DNA of 64,000 nt, from positions 62,001 through 126,000 of the forward strand of contig JAYVSZ010000031.1 of the NCBI GenBank assembly GCA_043774925.1. Reading direction: 5' to 3'. The position numbers and the translations under genes are program-made. How positions within the stretch are numbered: the first letter of the stretch is position 1; each line of letters starts with the position of its first letter. A model generated the notes under the pieces. The model was not told the DNA's origin and did not search any database. It worked only from the letters and a program-made list of their open reading frames with translations. Of the stretch, positions 15,193 to 24,612 are shown piece after piece. The DNA is from JAYVSZ01 sp043774925. Lineage in GTDB: Bacteria > Pseudomonadota > Gammaproteobacteria > Burkholderiales > Methylophilaceae.

Positions 15193-16431
15193 TTATTCCG
15201 CCTTAAGTAGGTAGGTGTTAACCTCGCCCTTACCCTTAACTTGCACCAATCCGCGCGCCTGTAACTTGCAATCGTTTTTAATCAACTCAAACGTAGCCTC
15301 ACTCACTTGAATGCTGCCCGGAACTGCGGTTTTTTCCATACGGCTGGCCATGTTGACTGGGTCACCCCAAATATCATAAGCAAATTTCGAAGTGCCAATC
15401 ACGCCCGCCACCACTGAGCCACTGCTAATGCCAATGCGCATTTCTAGTTTTCTGCCCGTTTCTGCATTAAACGTTGCCAATGCTTGTTGCATTTCCAAAG
15501 CTAGCCTTGCTATCACGCTGGCATGGCCTTCTAAGCAAATTGGTGCGCCGCCTACCACCATGTAACCATCGCCGATGTTTTTGATTTTTTCCAAACCATG
15601 TTTTTCGGCTAATTGATCAAAACGCGAGAATAATTGGCTTAACAACTCCACTAATTCCGCAGGTGGCATCGTAGCAGTCAGTTTAGTAAAACCAACGACG
15701 TCGGCAAACAAAACCGTTACCGATTCATGGCTATCGGCAATGCGCATATCATTATCCTTTAGACGATCGGCGATGGATTTTGGCAGAATATTCAACAGTA
15801 ATTTCTCTGAACGCGCTTGCTCCAAACTGAGTTCTTGCAAGGTACGCTCTTTCTGGCTTTGAAAATAACGCATCACCGCGTACAAAATACAGGCAGTGCC
15901 CATAATATTCATCAAGAAAAACGTATCTTTAACATGCCGTGGAATAGGTAATGAATTGCCTTCAAATAGGTAATTGAGCTTCCAAGAAACGATTGCTAAT
16001 AGCGCAAACAAAATCAACCACGGCGTAGATTGGCGCGTGCCAAGTATCATCAGCGCACCGATGGGGGAAAGAATTGCCCAAATGGCAATACCGCTAGAAG
16101 CCTCATAACCGCCTATCGCCCATTGCATAAAAAACGGCATGACCAGCAACATGACCAACTGGGTAAAAGTGAAGTATTCAAACTTTTTTGAACGATAAAA
16201 AATGAGCAAACTTGCATAAGAAACAATGATGTAGATGTACGGCACCAAGGCCATGATGGCGTAGCCTTCACCCAAACCAGATAGCGTGAAAATCCAAAAA
16301 ATACACACCAAGCTCTCGGCAAACACTAGCAAAGTTAGTATTGCCTTACCTAAAGTAGAGTCTGTAGGTCGGCTAATGCTTTGCCAAAACTCACGTGTGG
16401 TGATGTTGAATCGTGGAGACAAACCTGACAT
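15193..16431 (-). CDS. Membrane-bound class III adenylate cyclase
   Basis: This 412-residue protein has five or six membrane helices in about residues 25-190, a short coiled-coil linker with LLLNILPKSIADRL (about 212-225), and a C-terminal class III nucleotide cyclase domain. Metal-binding aspartates are in VTVLFADVVGFTKL and NIGDGYMV. The substrate-selecting pair appears to be Lys (EKIKNIGD) and Asp (YDIWGDPVN), and the transition-state Asn/Arg lie in NMASRME; this pattern indicates ATP rather than GTP. It would make cAMP in response to a membrane-domain signal. The gene is separate, flanked by tRNA-Ser and a divergent aldehyde dehydrogenase; no cAMP-binding regulator is adjacent. Confidence 0.9.
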   Translation of the reverse strand: MSGLSPRFNITTREFWQSISRPTDSTLGKAILTLLVFAESLVCIFWIFTLSGLGEGYAIMALVPYIYIIVSYASLLIFYRSKKFEYFTFTQLVMLLVMPFFMQWAIGGYEASSGIAIWAILSPIGALMILGTRQSTPWLILFALLAIVSWKLNYLFEGNSLPIPRHVKDTFFLMNIMGTACILYAVMRYFQSQKERTLQELSLEQARSEKLLLNILPKSIADRLKDNDMRIADSHESVTVLFADVVGFTKLTATMPPAELVELLSQLFSRFDQLAEKHGLEKIKNIGDGYMVVGGAPICLEGHASVIARLALEMQQALATFNAETGRKLEMRIGISSGSVVAGVIGTSKFAYDIWGDPVNMASRMEKTAVPGSIQVSEATFELIKNDCKLQARGLVQVKGKGEVNTYLLKAE

Positions 16432-16745
16432 AAATTAAATAATTTCTACCCAAAAAAAAGCTTTCTCGTTGTGCTTGCCGCGAAACTATAATCGACAACG
16501 TTATTGTAAGCCAACGATTTAGGATAAATGTAGCACAAAATGCCCATTTACACTTGCTTTGTAGTGTACTAAGTATTATTGTAGTGGATGATATTTTTAC
16601 AATGTAATATGCATTAATATTAAGCAAAAGCGAACAATTTTATTGCGCGCGGTAGCGTATGAAACATATTCATGTTCATGGACAGCTTGCCAATTTGACT
16701 GGCTGCCAGTATCGCTAATTATTAAAACTAATTGAGGAGCACAGC
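16432..16745. promoter_or_regulatory. Divergent intergenic region with a perfect 13-bp palindrome
   Basis: This 314-bp gap separates the cyclase gene from exaC and is AT-rich in the middle. The palindrome ACTGGC-T-GCCAGT (16698-16710) lies about 35 bp before the exaC start and could be an operator. A GAGGAG-type ribosome site precedes the ATG at 16746. No gene or RNA was recognised in it. Confidence 0.4.
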
Positions 16746-18266
16746 ATGGGTTTGGAAACATTAAGCGGCTTGGGCGTAAAACACCCTTTTAAAGCTAAGT
16801 ATGACAATTACATCGGCGGCAAATGGGTTGCCCCAGCAGAAGGTAAATACTTCGACAACGTCAGCCCAATTACAGGCAAAAACTTTTGCCAAATTGCACG
16901 ATCAACTGAAAAAGACATCAACTTAGCACTAGATGCTGCACACGCTGCAAAAGATGCTTGGGGCAAAACCTCATATTCTGCACGCGCTGTAATTTTGAAC
17001 AAAATCGCGGACATTATGGAAGCGAATTTAGAGCAAATTGCCACTGCTGAAACGATTGACAACGGCAAACCAATTCGCGAAACAACTTATGTAGATATTC
17101 CATTAGCGATTGACCACTTCCGTTATTTTGCCGGCGCCATTCGCGCGCAAGAAGGTTCAATTTGCGAAATTGACGAAACAACAGTGGCTTATCACTATCA
17201 CGAGCCACTCGGCGTGGTTGGTCAAATTATTCCTTGGAATTTCCCCATTTTAATGGCAACGTGGAAACTGGCACCAGCCTTGGCTGCAGGCAACTGTATC
17301 GTGCTTAAACCAGCGGAGCAAACACCCGCTTCTATCTTGGTTGTCATGGAGTTGATTGGTCATTTGCTACCGCCTGGCGTGTTAAACGTGGTTAATGGTT
17401 TTGGCTTAGAGGCTGGCAAACCGCTTGCTAGCTCAACCCGTATCGCAAAAATCGCGTTTACTGGCGAAACTTCAACTGGTCGTTTAATTGGCGGCTACGC
17501 AGCACAAAATTTAATTCCTGCAACGCTTGAACTTGGCGGCAAGTCACCTAACATCTTCTTTGAAGACGTGATGGACAAAGACGATGCCTTCTTAGATAAA
17601 GCGCTAGAAGGCTTTGCGCTGTACTTGGTTAACCAAGGCGAAGTTTGTACTTGCCCATCTCGCGTATTGATTCAAGAATCTATCTACGAAAAATTCATCG
17701 AAAAAGCCATTGCGCGCACCAAAGCGGCTAAACAAATCAGCCCGCTAGATATGAATTGCATGGTTGGCGCACAAGCTTCGCAAGAGCAAGTGGATAAAAT
17801 CATGAGCTACATGAAAATTGGTAAAGACGAAGGCGCTGAGTTACTTTTAGGCGGCACACGCCCAGATTTGGGCGGCGAATTGAAAGATGGTTTCTACGTT
17901 TCACCAACCATTTTCAAAGGCCACAACAAAATGCGTATTTTCCAAGAAGAAATTTTTGGCCCAGTGGTTTCTGTGACCACCTTTAAAACCGAAGAAGAAG
18001 CGTTGGCGATTGCCAATGACACACTCTACGGCTTAGGTGCTGGCGTATGGAGCCGTAACGGCAACCGCGCATACCGCATGGGTAAAGGCATTCAGGCTGG
18101 TCGTGTGTGGACAAACTGTTACCATCTGTACCCTGCGCATGCTGCTTTTGGTGGCTATAAACAATCTGGTATAGGCCGCGAAAATCACAAAATGATGCTC
18201 GACCATTACCAACAAACCAAAAACTTGTTAGTGAGCTACAGCGAAAACAAACTCGGTTTCTTTTAA
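16746..18266 (+). CDS. NAD-dependent acetaldehyde dehydrogenase, ExaC/AldB type
   Basis: This 506-residue aldehyde dehydrogenase oxidises an aldehyde to the acid with NAD, in the cytoplasm. The order is standard: YIGGKWVAP, the cofactor-binding region [13 protein letters not shown] (about residues 158-170), AFTGETSTG, the catalytic Glu in LELGGKSPN (about 263) and the catalytic Cys in [11 protein letters not shown] (about 302-304). EIFGPVVSV and a final NKLGFF follow. Length and C-terminus fit the acetaldehyde dehydrogenases linked to alcohol oxidation (ExaC/AcoD/AldB). The DUF779 gene downstream is a common partner of this group. A methylotroph could use it for acetaldehyde or other short aldehydes; substrate is inferred. 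Confidence 0.9.
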   Translation: MGLETLSGLGVKHPFKAKYDNYIGGKWVAPAEGKYFDNVSPITGKNFCQIARSTEKDINLALDAAHAAKDAWGKTSYSARAVILNKIADIMEANLEQIATAETIDNGKPIRETTYVDIPLAIDHFRYFAGAIRAQEGSICEIDETTVAYHYHEPLGVVGQIIPWNFPILMATWKLAPALAAGNCIVLKPAEQTPASILVVMELIGHLLPPGVLNVVNGFGLEAGKPLASSTRIAKIAFTGETSTGRLIGGYAAQNLIPATLELGGKSPNIFFEDVMDKDDAFLDKALEGFALYLVNQGEVCTCPSRVLIQESIYEKFIEKAIARTKAAKQISPLDMNCMVGAQASQEQVDKIMSYMKIGKDEGAELLLGGTRPDLGGELKDGFYVSPTIFKGHNKMRIFQEEIFGPVVSVTTFKTEEEALAIANDTLYGLGAGVWSRNGNRAYRMGKGIQAGRVWTNCYHLYPAHAAFGGYKQSGIGRENHKMMLDHYQQTKNLLVSYSENKLGFF

Positions 18267-18290
18267 TTAAAAACCGCAGTATGTAAATTT

Positions 18291-18317
18291 AAGGGCGGGG
18301 TTATCCTCGCCCTTTTT
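18291..18317 (+). terminator. Rho-independent terminator after exaC
   Basis: AAGGGCG (18291-18297) pairs with CGCCCTT (18308-18314), followed by a T-rich run, 25 bases past the exaC stop and 20 bases before the DUF779 start. It may allow only partial read-through into the DUF779 gene. Confidence 0.8.
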
Positions 18318-18336
18318 GTTTTAAGGAGATTTTAAT

Positions 18337-18744
18337 ATGGACGACATTAAAACTGAAGTTAAAGTCACACGCATCGACAGCACTGAAACCGCGAATCAGC
18401 TCATTGATGAGTTAAGCGCCAAATATGGCGAGCTGATGTTTCACCAATCTGGCGGCTGCTGCGATGGTAGCTCGCCCATGTGTTTTGGCAAAGCCGAGTT
18501 CCAACTTGGCGCATGCGACGTGCAAATCGGCGAAGTGCATGGCGTTGGCTTTTATATGAGCGAAACGCAATTTGCTTATTGGGAGCACACACACTTAACA
18601 CTGGATGTCGTCGCTGGCATGGGCGGCCAATTCTCGTACGACAATGGCACGGGTAAGCGCTTCCATATTCGCTCGCGGCTATATTCGGACGAAGAATGGG
18701 CTTATTTAGAAAAGCACCCAGTTAAACATTGCACTACAGCTTAG
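18337..18744 (+). CDS. DUF779 family protein
   Basis: This 135-residue cytoplasmic protein has the DUF779 signature SGGCCDGSSPMCF (about residues 40-52) and EVHGVGFYMSETQFAYWEHTHLTLDV further on. An AAGGAG site precedes the ATG. The family is repeatedly found beside acetaldehyde dehydrogenases of the ExaC/AldB class, as here, but its biochemical role is not established. The adjacent cysteines and the His/Glu-rich segment suggest metal binding or a stability/assembly function for the dehydrogenase; that is inference. A terminator-like hairpin separates it from exaC, so its expression may be lower or independent. Confidence 0.88.
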   Translation: MDDIKTEVKVTRIDSTETANQLIDELSAKYGELMFHQSGGCCDGSSPMCFGKAEFQLGACDVQIGEVHGVGFYMSETQFAYWEHTHLTLDVVAGMGGQFSYDNGTGKRFHIRSRLYSDEEWAYLEKHPVKHCTTA

Positions 18745-18791
18745 GTAAAACACTGGAGTTTAAGGTAAAACACCTGAATTTGAGGTAAAAT
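18743..18791 (+). promoter_or_regulatory. Three AGGTAAAA repeats at 20-bp period; promoter of 4.5S RNA
   Basis: AGGTAAAA occurs at 18743, 18763 and 18783, an exact 20-bp period, with related bases between. The last copy gives TAAAAT (18786-18791), a good -10 lying 7 bases before the predicted 5' end of the SRP RNA at 18798. No good -35 was seen, so the extended repeats may compensate. Confidence 0.6.
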
Positions 18792-18797
18792 ACGCGC

Positions 18798-18891
18798 GGC
18801 GGGCCTCCCCGCATTGTAAAGTAGCCAACCTGGTCAGATGCGGAAGCAAGCAGCCACAACTGCCGAACAAGTGCCGGGGGTAAGGCTCGCC
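18798..18891 (+). ncRNA. ffs: Signal recognition particle 4.5S RNA
   Basis: The conserved apical domain GGTCAGATGCGGAAGCAAGCAGCC-type region occupies about 18832-18855, with the tetraloop and the asymmetric internal loop that bind Ffh. GGCGGGCC (18798-18805) pairs over its full length with GGCTCGCC (18884-18891), closing a hairpin of about 94 bases. Its place directly before dnaX is common in betaproteobacteria. Ends are inferred from the closing stem. Confidence 0.95.
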
Positions 18892-18972
18892 TCCTCCGCT
18901 CCCAATCAAAAATAACGGCGTTGTCACACCCTGCATCTAAACGCACGAAATGTATTTTCTCGTATCAGTAAA

Positions 18973-19075
18973 ATTCCGTTGAAAAATCAAAAAGAACAAG
19001 GCGTAGCGCCGTAGATAGTACGTATTTGTACAGCAAGGCGCTGCAACAATGTTATTTTTGATTTAGCAATGGAAT
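18973..19075. repeat. Large imperfect palindromic element between ffs and dnaX
   Basis: The arms starting ATTCCGTTG (18973) and ending CAATGGAAT (19067-19075) are imperfect inverted copies over about 27 bp, and each continues into AAATCAAAAA-x-AACA. The centre holds GCGTAGCGCC...CAAGGCGCTG. No protein is encoded. It resembles a non-coding MITE-like element; a related arrangement is at 32464-32595. Confidence 0.6.
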
Positions 19076-19104
19076 ACATGTAGTTTTCAGCTAAAATACG
19101 CACC

Positions 19105-20763
19105 ATGAGTTACCAAGTTCTCGCGCGCAGATGGCGCCCAAAATCTTTCGAAACCTTAGTCGGTCAGCCGCATGTAGTACGCGCGTTGACAAACGCTTTG
19201 GAGCAGCAACGTCTACACCACGCCTATTTGTTCACAGGCACACGCGGCGTCGGCAAAACGACACTGGCACGCATTCTGGCAAAATCGCTTAACTGCGAAA
19301 CAGGCATCACCTCTAAGCCTTGCGGTGTTTGCAACGCTTGTACAGAGATTGATAAAGGGCGCTTTATTGATTTAATTGAAGTCGATGCGGCCAGCAACAC
19401 GCAAGTGGATGCGATGCGTGAGCTGTTGGAGAATGCACAATACGCGCCTACGGTCGGCCGTTTCAAGGTGTACATCATCGACGAGGTGCACATGCTGTCG
19501 AAAAGTGCGTTCAACGCCATGCTCAAAACGCTAGAAGAGCCGCCAGCACACGTTAAATTCATTCTAGCGACTACTGACCCGCAAAAAGTGCCTGTCACCG
19601 TGCTATCGCGCTGTTTGCAATTTAATTTGCGGCAAATGGCCAGCACGACGATTGCCGACTATCTGCAAAACGTACTTAAAACTGAAAATATCGCTTTCGA
19701 GCCCAACGCTATCAACCTGATTTCACGCGCCGCTGCGGGCAGTATGCGCGATGCGCTGTCGCTTACCGATCAAGCCATTGCTTACGGCAACCAAACGGTG
19801 AACGAGGCAGAAGTGCGAAGTATGTTGGGCGCGATTGACCAAACCTACTTGTTTGAGATTATCAACGCGCTACTTGCCAATGATGGCGCTGGCTTAATCG
19901 AAAAAGCCAAACAAATGGAAGCGCGCAGCTTATCATTCGAGGCCGCACTTAACGATTTGGCTAATTTGTTGCATCAAATCGCCATTGCGCAAACAGTGCC
20001 AAGCAGCATTGCGCCCGATTTGCCAGAGCGCGCTTTGTTACTAGATTTAGCACAAAAATTGCCTGCAGAAACGCTACAATTGTATTATCAAATTGCGCTG
20101 CTCGGCCGCCGCGACATAGGTTTGGCGCCTGATGAATATGCTGGCTTTACCATGAGCTTGTTGCGCATGCTGGCTTTCGCTCCAAGCGAAAAACTGCAAA
20201 GCGACAAAATTCAAACCCTTAAACCTGCAAGCGAACCAGCAAAAGCGCCAATACAGCAAGCAGATGCACCAAAAATAGAGCCAAAACCTGCGCAAGAAGA
20301 TGCGCTGCAAGCCGCTGTTAGCTTAGATACTGGCCACGCGCCTTCCAGCCCTGTTGAAACTTCTCGAGAGAAAAGTGAATCCAAATTATTTGATGGTAAC
20401 TGGCGCAGTTTGGTGGAGCAAAACCTAAAACTCGGCCTTGCGCGTGCCTTAGCACAAAATTGCGAGCTACTTACTTATGACGAAAACAGCATGACCTTGC
20501 GCGTGGCGGAAAGCCAAAAACATTTGGTGAGTGCGAGTTACCAAGATAAATTATCCAGCGCAATTAACGAATATTTTGGCAAAAAAATTCGTTTAAATTT
20601 TGAAGTGAGCGGCGAAGTCAATACGCCTGCGATGCAAAAATCAACGGAAAAAGCAGTGGTGCAATCCAGCGCAGAAGCTGCGATTATGAACGACGATTTT
20701 GTGCAAGCACTGATGCAGAATTTTGACGCCCAAATAATCCCCAACACCATTAAACCAATTTAA
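19105..20763 (+). CDS. dnaX: DNA polymerase III subunit gamma/tau
   Basis: This 552-residue clamp-loader ATPase opens the beta clamp for the replisome. It has Walker A GTRGVGKTT (about residues 45-53), the zinc-binding set CETGITSKPCGVCNAC (about 64-79), Walker B VYIIDEVHML and sensor 1 ILATTDPQKVP with arginine finger SRC. Domain III and a Pro/Ala/Glu-rich linker (about 375-430) precede a C-terminal region that resembles domain V of tau. No clear A-rich slippery heptamer for a gamma frameshift was found in the linker. It leads the dnaX-ybaB-recR group, with ybaB starting 13 bases after its stop. Confidence 0.96.
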   Translation: MSYQVLARRWRPKSFETLVGQPHVVRALTNALEQQRLHHAYLFTGTRGVGKTTLARILAKSLNCETGITSKPCGVCNACTEIDKGRFIDLIEVDAASNTQVDAMRELLENAQYAPTVGRFKVYIIDEVHMLSKSAFNAMLKTLEEPPAHVKFILATTDPQKVPVTVLSRCLQFNLRQMASTTIADYLQNVLKTENIAFEPNAINLISRAAAGSMRDALSLTDQAIAYGNQTVNEAEVRSMLGAIDQTYLFEIINALLANDGAGLIEKAKQMEARSLSFEAALNDLANLLHQIAIAQTVPSSIAPDLPERALLLDLAQKLPAETLQLYYQIALLGRRDIGLAPDEYAGFTMSLLRMLAFAPSEKLQSDKIQTLKPASEPAKAPIQQADAPKIEPKPAQEDALQAAVSLDTGHAPSSPVETSREKSESKLFDGNWRSLVEQNLKLGLARALAQNCELLTYDENSMTLRVAESQKHLVSASYQDKLSSAINEYFGKKIRLNFEVSGEVNTPAMQKSTEKAVVQSSAEAAIMNDDFVQALMQNFDAQIIPNTIKPI

Positions 20764-20776
20764 GAAGGAGAAAGCC

Positions 20777-21085
20777 ATGATGAAAGGTGGCATGGGCAAT
20801 ATGATGAAGCAGGCGCAAATGATGCAAGCCAATATGCAAAAAGCGCAGGAAGCGCTTGCAACTGTTGAGGTTGAAGGCATTGCCAGCAATGGCTTAGTGA
20901 AGGTGACGATGACTTGCCGCAACGAGGTGAAGCGCGTGCATATCGACGATGCGGCGATGGACGATCGCGAAACGCTGGAAGATTTGCTGGTGATAGCCTT
21001 GAAAGATGCTGCTCAAAAGGCTGAAACTACCTCTACCGCGCATATGAGCCGCTTTATGCCGGCTGGCATGAAGCTTCCGTTTTAA
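20777..21085 (+). CDS. ybaB: YbaB/EbfC nucleoid-associated protein
   Basis: This 102-residue DNA-binding protein forms a dimer with a tweezer shape. The N-terminus is Met/Gln-rich ([20 protein letters not shown]) and the conserved middle is [20 protein letters not shown], ending [20 protein letters not shown] lies just before the ATG. It sits between dnaX and recR, as in most proteobacteria, and recR begins 2 bases after its stop. Length and motif order are typical; nothing unusual was seen. Confidence 0.95.
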   Translation: MMKGGMGNMMKQAQMMQANMQKAQEALATVEVEGIASNGLVKVTMTCRNEVKRVHIDDAAMDDRETLEDLLVIALKDAAQKAETTSTAHMSRFMPAGMKLPF

Positions 21086-21087
21086 CT

Positions 21088-21687
21088 TTGAAAAACCCAC
21101 CCGCTTTAGAACAACTCATCGAATCGCTGCGCTGCCTGCCAGGCGTCGGGCCTCGCTCTGCATTGCGTATGGCGTATTACTTGCTGCAGCGCGACCGCAA
21201 AGGTGCGAATGGCTTGGCTTTGGCTTTAAGCGAAGCCTTAGAAACCGTCGGCCATTGCCAGCTTTGCAACAATTTTAGCGAGCAGCCTGTTTGTCCGTTG
21301 TGTGAGTCTGAAAAGCGTGAGAATTCTTTGCTATGCGTGGTCGAAATGCCGACTGATGTGATGATGCTCGAGCAAACACAATCGTACAACGGCATGTATT
21401 TTGTGCTGATGGGCAGATTGTCACCGTTGGACGGCGTTGGTCCAAAGGAAATTAACTTAGAAAAACTACTAAAACGCGCGCAAAATGGAATTGTGAAAGA
21501 GGTAATTTTAGCCACCAATTACACGGTGGAAGGTGAAGCGACGGCGCACTATATTAGCGAACTACTCAAAGCGAAAAAAATCGCTGTTAGCCGCATTGCG
21601 CGCGGCTTACCAATGGGTGGCGAGATTGAGTATGTGGATTCTGGAACGCTGGCGCAGGCATTGATGGAGCGCAGAGGAATCAACTAG
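21088..21687 (+). CDS. recR: Recombination mediator protein RecR
   Basis: RecR, with RecF and RecO, loads RecA onto SSB-coated gaps. This 199-residue protein has the helix-hairpin-helix [20 protein letters not shown] (about residues 11-30), the C4 zinc finger [16 protein letters not shown] (about 57-72) and a Toprim domain with [13 protein letters not shown] and [12 protein letters not shown]. The reading begins at TTG 21088 ([11 protein letters not shown]), 2 bases after the ybaB stop, with no clear ribosome site of its own, so translational coupling to ybaB is likely. The next ATG would remove the helix-hairpin-helix. Confidence 0.95.
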   Translation: MKNPPALEQLIESLRCLPGVGPRSALRMAYYLLQRDRKGANGLALALSEALETVGHCQLCNNFSEQPVCPLCESEKRENSLLCVVEMPTDVMMLEQTQSYNGMYFVLMGRLSPLDGVGPKEINLEKLLKRAQNGIVKEVILATNYTVEGEATAHYISELLKAKKIAVSRIARGLPMGGEIEYVDSGTLAQALMERRGIN

Positions 21688-21760
21688 AAAAGCGGGGGCG
21701 CAGAGGAATCAACTAAAAAAGTTGAGCGTCTATCAGTTCTAATTCCTCGAGAGAATTTAG

Positions 21761-21799
21761 CTGCTCTGCAAGCCAATATCCATGCGCATCTCAGGGCAG
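21761..21799. repeat. CATGGATATTGG hairpin repeat, copy in recR-gph gap
   Basis: The core (reverse complement) AGCCAATATCCATG lies at 21771-21784. CTGCTCTG (21761-21768) pairs with CAGGGCAG (21792-21799), giving an 8-bp stem with one G-T pair. On the plus strand one frame reads ALQANIHAHLRA, the same peptide phase as copies inside two genes elsewhere in the window. Confidence 0.65.
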
Positions 21800-21818
21800 G
21801 TCGTCCGACATGCGGTAT

Positions 21819-22469
21819 TTATTTTAAAATTTTGAGCAATTCTTGCGGTGTGTTAATCATCGCATCTGCGCCCCACTCATGCGGCTTGTCTGTTTTATCA
21901 ATATAGCCAAATAGCGCAACCACTGTTTTCATGCCCGCCGCTTTGCCCGCTTCTATATCACGAACCGCATCACCCATATAAATACACTGACCTGGTGTTA
22001 CTTGCGCTTGTTTGCACGCTAAAAATAGAGTTTCTGGTGAAGGTTTTGGTTTGGCAGCATCATCACCACTTACCACGCAAACTGCGCGTGTATGCAAACC
22101 TAAACTTTGCACCAAAGGTTGCGTAAAACGGCGCGGTTTATTGGTGACGATTCCCCAACTAAGCTTTTGTTTTTCCAAAGTTTTTAACACTTCATCCATG
22201 CCGTCAAATAGCTTTGGTGAGCGCGTGAATACTTGGTCGTAGAGGTTCAAATACTCATCGCGAAGCGCTAAAAAATTGGCATCATCAGGCGTAATGCCAA
22301 AGCCCAAGCCAATTAAGCCACGTGAACCATGTGACGCGAATGGCCGAATAACGGAATCGGCAAGCGGTGCTTTACCATGCCTAATCAGCTGCAAGTTAAG
22401 CGCATGCCCCAAATCTGGCGCGGTATCTACCAGCGTACCGTCAAGGTCAAAAAGTATGGTCGTAATCAT
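21819..22469 (-). CDS. gph: Phosphoglycolate phosphatase-like HAD hydrolase
   Basis: This 216-residue HAD-superfamily phosphatase has the nucleophile motif LFDLDGTLVDTAPDL at residues 5-19, motif II in GIVTNKPRRF, the Lys motif in DDAAKPKPSPETL and motif IV YMGDAVRDIEAGKAAGM. A four-helix cap sits between motifs I and II. Gph hydrolyses 2-phosphoglycolate, formed in DNA repair or by oxygenation reactions. The gene lies 9 bases after ubiG on the same strand, an arrangement common in proteobacteria. Substrate is inferred from family and neighbour. Confidence 0.88.
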   Translation of the reverse strand: MITTILFDLDGTLVDTAPDLGHALNLQLIRHGKAPLADSVIRPFASHGSRGLIGLGFGITPDDANFLALRDEYLNLYDQVFTRSPKLFDGMDEVLKTLEKQKLSWGIVTNKPRRFTQPLVQSLGLHTRAVCVVSGDDAAKPKPSPETLFLACKQAQVTPGQCIYMGDAVRDIEAGKAAGMKTVVALFGYIDKTDKPHEWGADAMINTPQELLKILK

Positions 22470-22478
22470 TTGCGCTGA

Positions 22479-23195
22479 TTATTTGGAAAAGTGCATCAAA
22501 TAATTCACCGAAATATCCGCCCCAAGGCTATAAGTCTGCGTAATCGGGTTATAGCGCATGCCAGTTTTATTTTCTAGCAACAAGCCTGCAACCCGCGCCC
22601 AGCTTGCCAATTCAGAGGGTTTGATAAATTTGGCATAATCATGCGTACCACGCGGCAACATATTCAGCACGTACTCCGCGCCGATGACGGCGAATAAATA
22701 GGCCTTTGGATTGCGATTAATAGTGGAAAAAAACACATGTCCACCAGGCTTTACTAATTTAGCGCAAGCAGCAATCACACTTGCGGGGTCGGGCACGTGC
22801 TCTAGCATCTCTAAGCAGGTCACAACGTCAAATTTTTCAGGATTATTTGCCGCAAAATCTTCAGCTGAAATCAATTGATAATCAACAGCCACGCCACTTT
22901 CTAAACTGTGTAACTGCGCTACTTTCAGCGCTTTTTCGCCTAAATCGATGCCTGTCACTTGCGCACCTTTTTCTGCCATGGATTCTGACAAAATCCCGCC
23001 GCCGCAACCAACATCCAGCACGGTTTTACCTTTAAGCAAAACCAAGTCATTCATGTAATTTAATCTTAAAGGATTGATTTCGTGTAGCGGTTTAAACTCA
23101 CTGGTTTTGTCCCACCATTTATGCGCTAACTCACTGAATTTACTCAGTTCTGCGGCATCAAAATTTGCATGATTTTGATTAAAAGTCTCATTCAT
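22479..23195 (-). CDS. ubiG: Ubiquinone biosynthesis O-methyltransferase
   Basis: This 238-residue SAM-dependent methyltransferase performs both O-methylations of ubiquinone synthesis. The N-terminal [30 protein letters not shown] is diagnostic for UbiG, and the SAM-binding glycine loop is [16 protein letters not shown] (about residues 60-75). [13 protein letters not shown] and [12 protein letters not shown] follow. Its ATG overlaps the end of mtaD by 4 bases, and gph follows 9 bases after its stop, so mtaD-ubiG-gph form one unit. Confidence 0.95.
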   Translation of the reverse strand: MNETFNQNHANFDAAELSKFSELAHKWWDKTSEFKPLHEINPLRLNYMNDLVLLKGKTVLDVGCGGGILSESMAEKGAQVTGIDLGEKALKVAQLHSLESGVAVDYQLISAEDFAANNPEKFDVVTCLEMLEHVPDPASVIAACAKLVKPGGHVFFSTINRNPKAYLFAVIGAEYVLNMLPRGTHDYAKFIKPSELASWARVAGLLLENKTGMRYNPITQTYSLGADISVNYLMHFSK

Positions 23196-24529
23196 TTAAA
23201 TTCACTCACTTTTGGCTGCCATTTCGTCACAATATCGATTAATTCCTGTGGTTCGACATGACTAAAAACACCTGCACCATTATTGGGCATATGATATTTC
23301 AAATCGCCATTCACCCAAACATGGCTTACTTGCTCGCGCCCAGCCACATAAACAAGGTGCGAAGCCACGTCGAAACAAGGCTGCATTGTCATATCTGACA
23401 ATTTCACTGCGGTCAAATCGGCCATCTTACCAATTTCTATCGAACCGATTTTATCTTGCAAATTGAGCGCCTTGGCACCGTTTATCGTCGCCATTGCCAG
23501 CGCCTGATGCGCTGAAATCGCTGTCGCATCGCCACTTTGGCCTTTTGCCAGCAAGGCCGCTAAACGCATCTCTGTAAACATATCCAAGCGATTATTGCTG
23601 GCCGCGCCATCGGTCCCCAAGCCAATATTGACGCCATGTTTGGCATACGCCGCAATGCTTGCAATACCCGAAGCCAACTTTAAATTGGAGCTTGGACAAT
23701 GCGCAATGCTGCAGCCATGTTCTGCCAACAATTTAATTTCTGATTCATCCAAATAAACGCAGTGCGCCAGCGTTAAATTTGGCCCTAACATGCTCAAATT
23801 TGCTAACCGAGACAATGGCCGTAAGCCACATAGTTGCTCGCTCTGCGCGATTTCATCTTGCGTTTCGTGCAAATGCGTATGAATACCAATGTTCACTTGC
23901 TCAGCCAGCGTTGCAATGCGTTGAAAGACGCTATCAGACACCGTATAAGGCGCATGCGGCGCAAAACTAAAGCTAATCAGCGACTCATCGCGTAAATGAT
24001 CACGCGCGTCCAAGCCTTGCTGAATATAGCGATCTGCGTCATTGGCGTATTGCGTTGCAAACTCCAACACAAGCAAACCTAAATTTGCGCGCATGCCAAT
24101 TTTCAAACTCGCTTCGGCTGCAGCTTCTGGGTAAAAATACATGTCGTTAAATGTTGTAATGCCGCCGCTCAACATCTCCGCGCAGGCAAGCAAAGTACCA
24201 TCACGCACAAAACTGGGCGAAACCAATTTCTGCTCCGCCGGCCAAATATGTTGCTGCAGCCAAGGCATCAGCGGCACATCATCCGCCAAGCCGCGCATTA
24301 GGCTCATGGCCGCATGTGTGTGCAAATTAACAAAACCTGGCATCAACACATGTTCAGCAAGCGTCATGTTTTCAATTGGCTCATATTGTGCACTCGCCTC
24401 GGCGATTGAGCATATATCAATAATTTTTCCAACTCGAATGACTACTGCCTGATGTTCTAACAGTGTGTTGTTAGGCACAACCGGCAGCAACCAGCGCGCT
24501 GCAATAATCAAATCAACTTGTTTTTTCAT
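23192..24529 (-). CDS. mtaD: 5'-methylthioadenosine/S-adenosylhomocysteine deaminase-like TRZ/ATZ amidohydrolase
   Basis: This 445-residue metal-dependent amidohydrolase has metal ligands in [18 protein letters not shown] (HxH, about residues 68-70), [10 protein letters not shown] (His near 215), [10 protein letters not shown] and [12 protein letters not shown] (Asp near 308). Members deaminate methylthioadenosine, S-adenosylhomocysteine or related adenosines in the cytoplasm. Sharing an overlapping unit with the SAM-using methyltransferase UbiG fits handling of the S-adenosylhomocysteine by-product. The exact substrate cannot be set from sequence, since triazine hydrolases share the fold. 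Confidence 0.85.
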   Translation of the reverse strand: MKKQVDLIIAARWLLPVVPNNTLLEHQAVVIRVGKIIDICSIAEASAQYEPIENMTLAEHVLMPGFVNLHTHAAMSLMRGLADDVPLMPWLQQHIWPAEQKLVSPSFVRDGTLLACAEMLSGGITTFNDMYFYPEAAAEASLKIGMRANLGLLVLEFATQYANDADRYIQQGLDARDHLRDESLISFSFAPHAPYTVSDSVFQRIATLAEQVNIGIHTHLHETQDEIAQSEQLCGLRPLSRLANLSMLGPNLTLAHCVYLDESEIKLLAEHGCSIAHCPSSNLKLASGIASIAAYAKHGVNIGLGTDGAASNNRLDMFTEMRLAALLAKGQSGDATAISAHQALAMATINGAKALNLQDKIGSIEIGKMADLTAVKLSDMTMQPCFDVASHLVYVAGREQVSHVWVNGDLKYHMPNNGAGVFSHVEPQELIDIVTKWQPKVSEFK

Positions 24530-24555
24530 GTGCCTATTATAAAGGTGCAGACAAT

Positions 24556-24583
24556 AAAAAACCCCGCAATTGCGGGGTTTTTT
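24556..24583. terminator. Perfect 28-bp palindromic terminator after the OmpA-like gene
   Basis: An A6 run, CCCCGCAATTGCGGGG and a T6 run form a fully symmetric Rho-independent terminator. It lies 30 bases past the stop of the OmpA-family gene (minus strand) and just upstream of mtaD, so it isolates the two units. Confidence 0.92.
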
Positions 24584-24612
24584 ACAAACTAGTTAACCTA
24601 GCCTATTAAAAC

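Noticed and set aside
16680..16745. Sigma54 (-24/-12) promoter before exaC
   Set aside because: A TGG...CGC pattern exists but GG-to-GC spacing is 13 rather than 12 and the conserved bases fail.
20220..20600. Programmed frameshift signal in dnaX for a gamma product
   Set aside because: No A-AAA-AAG-type slippery heptamer followed by a stem-loop was found in the linker region.
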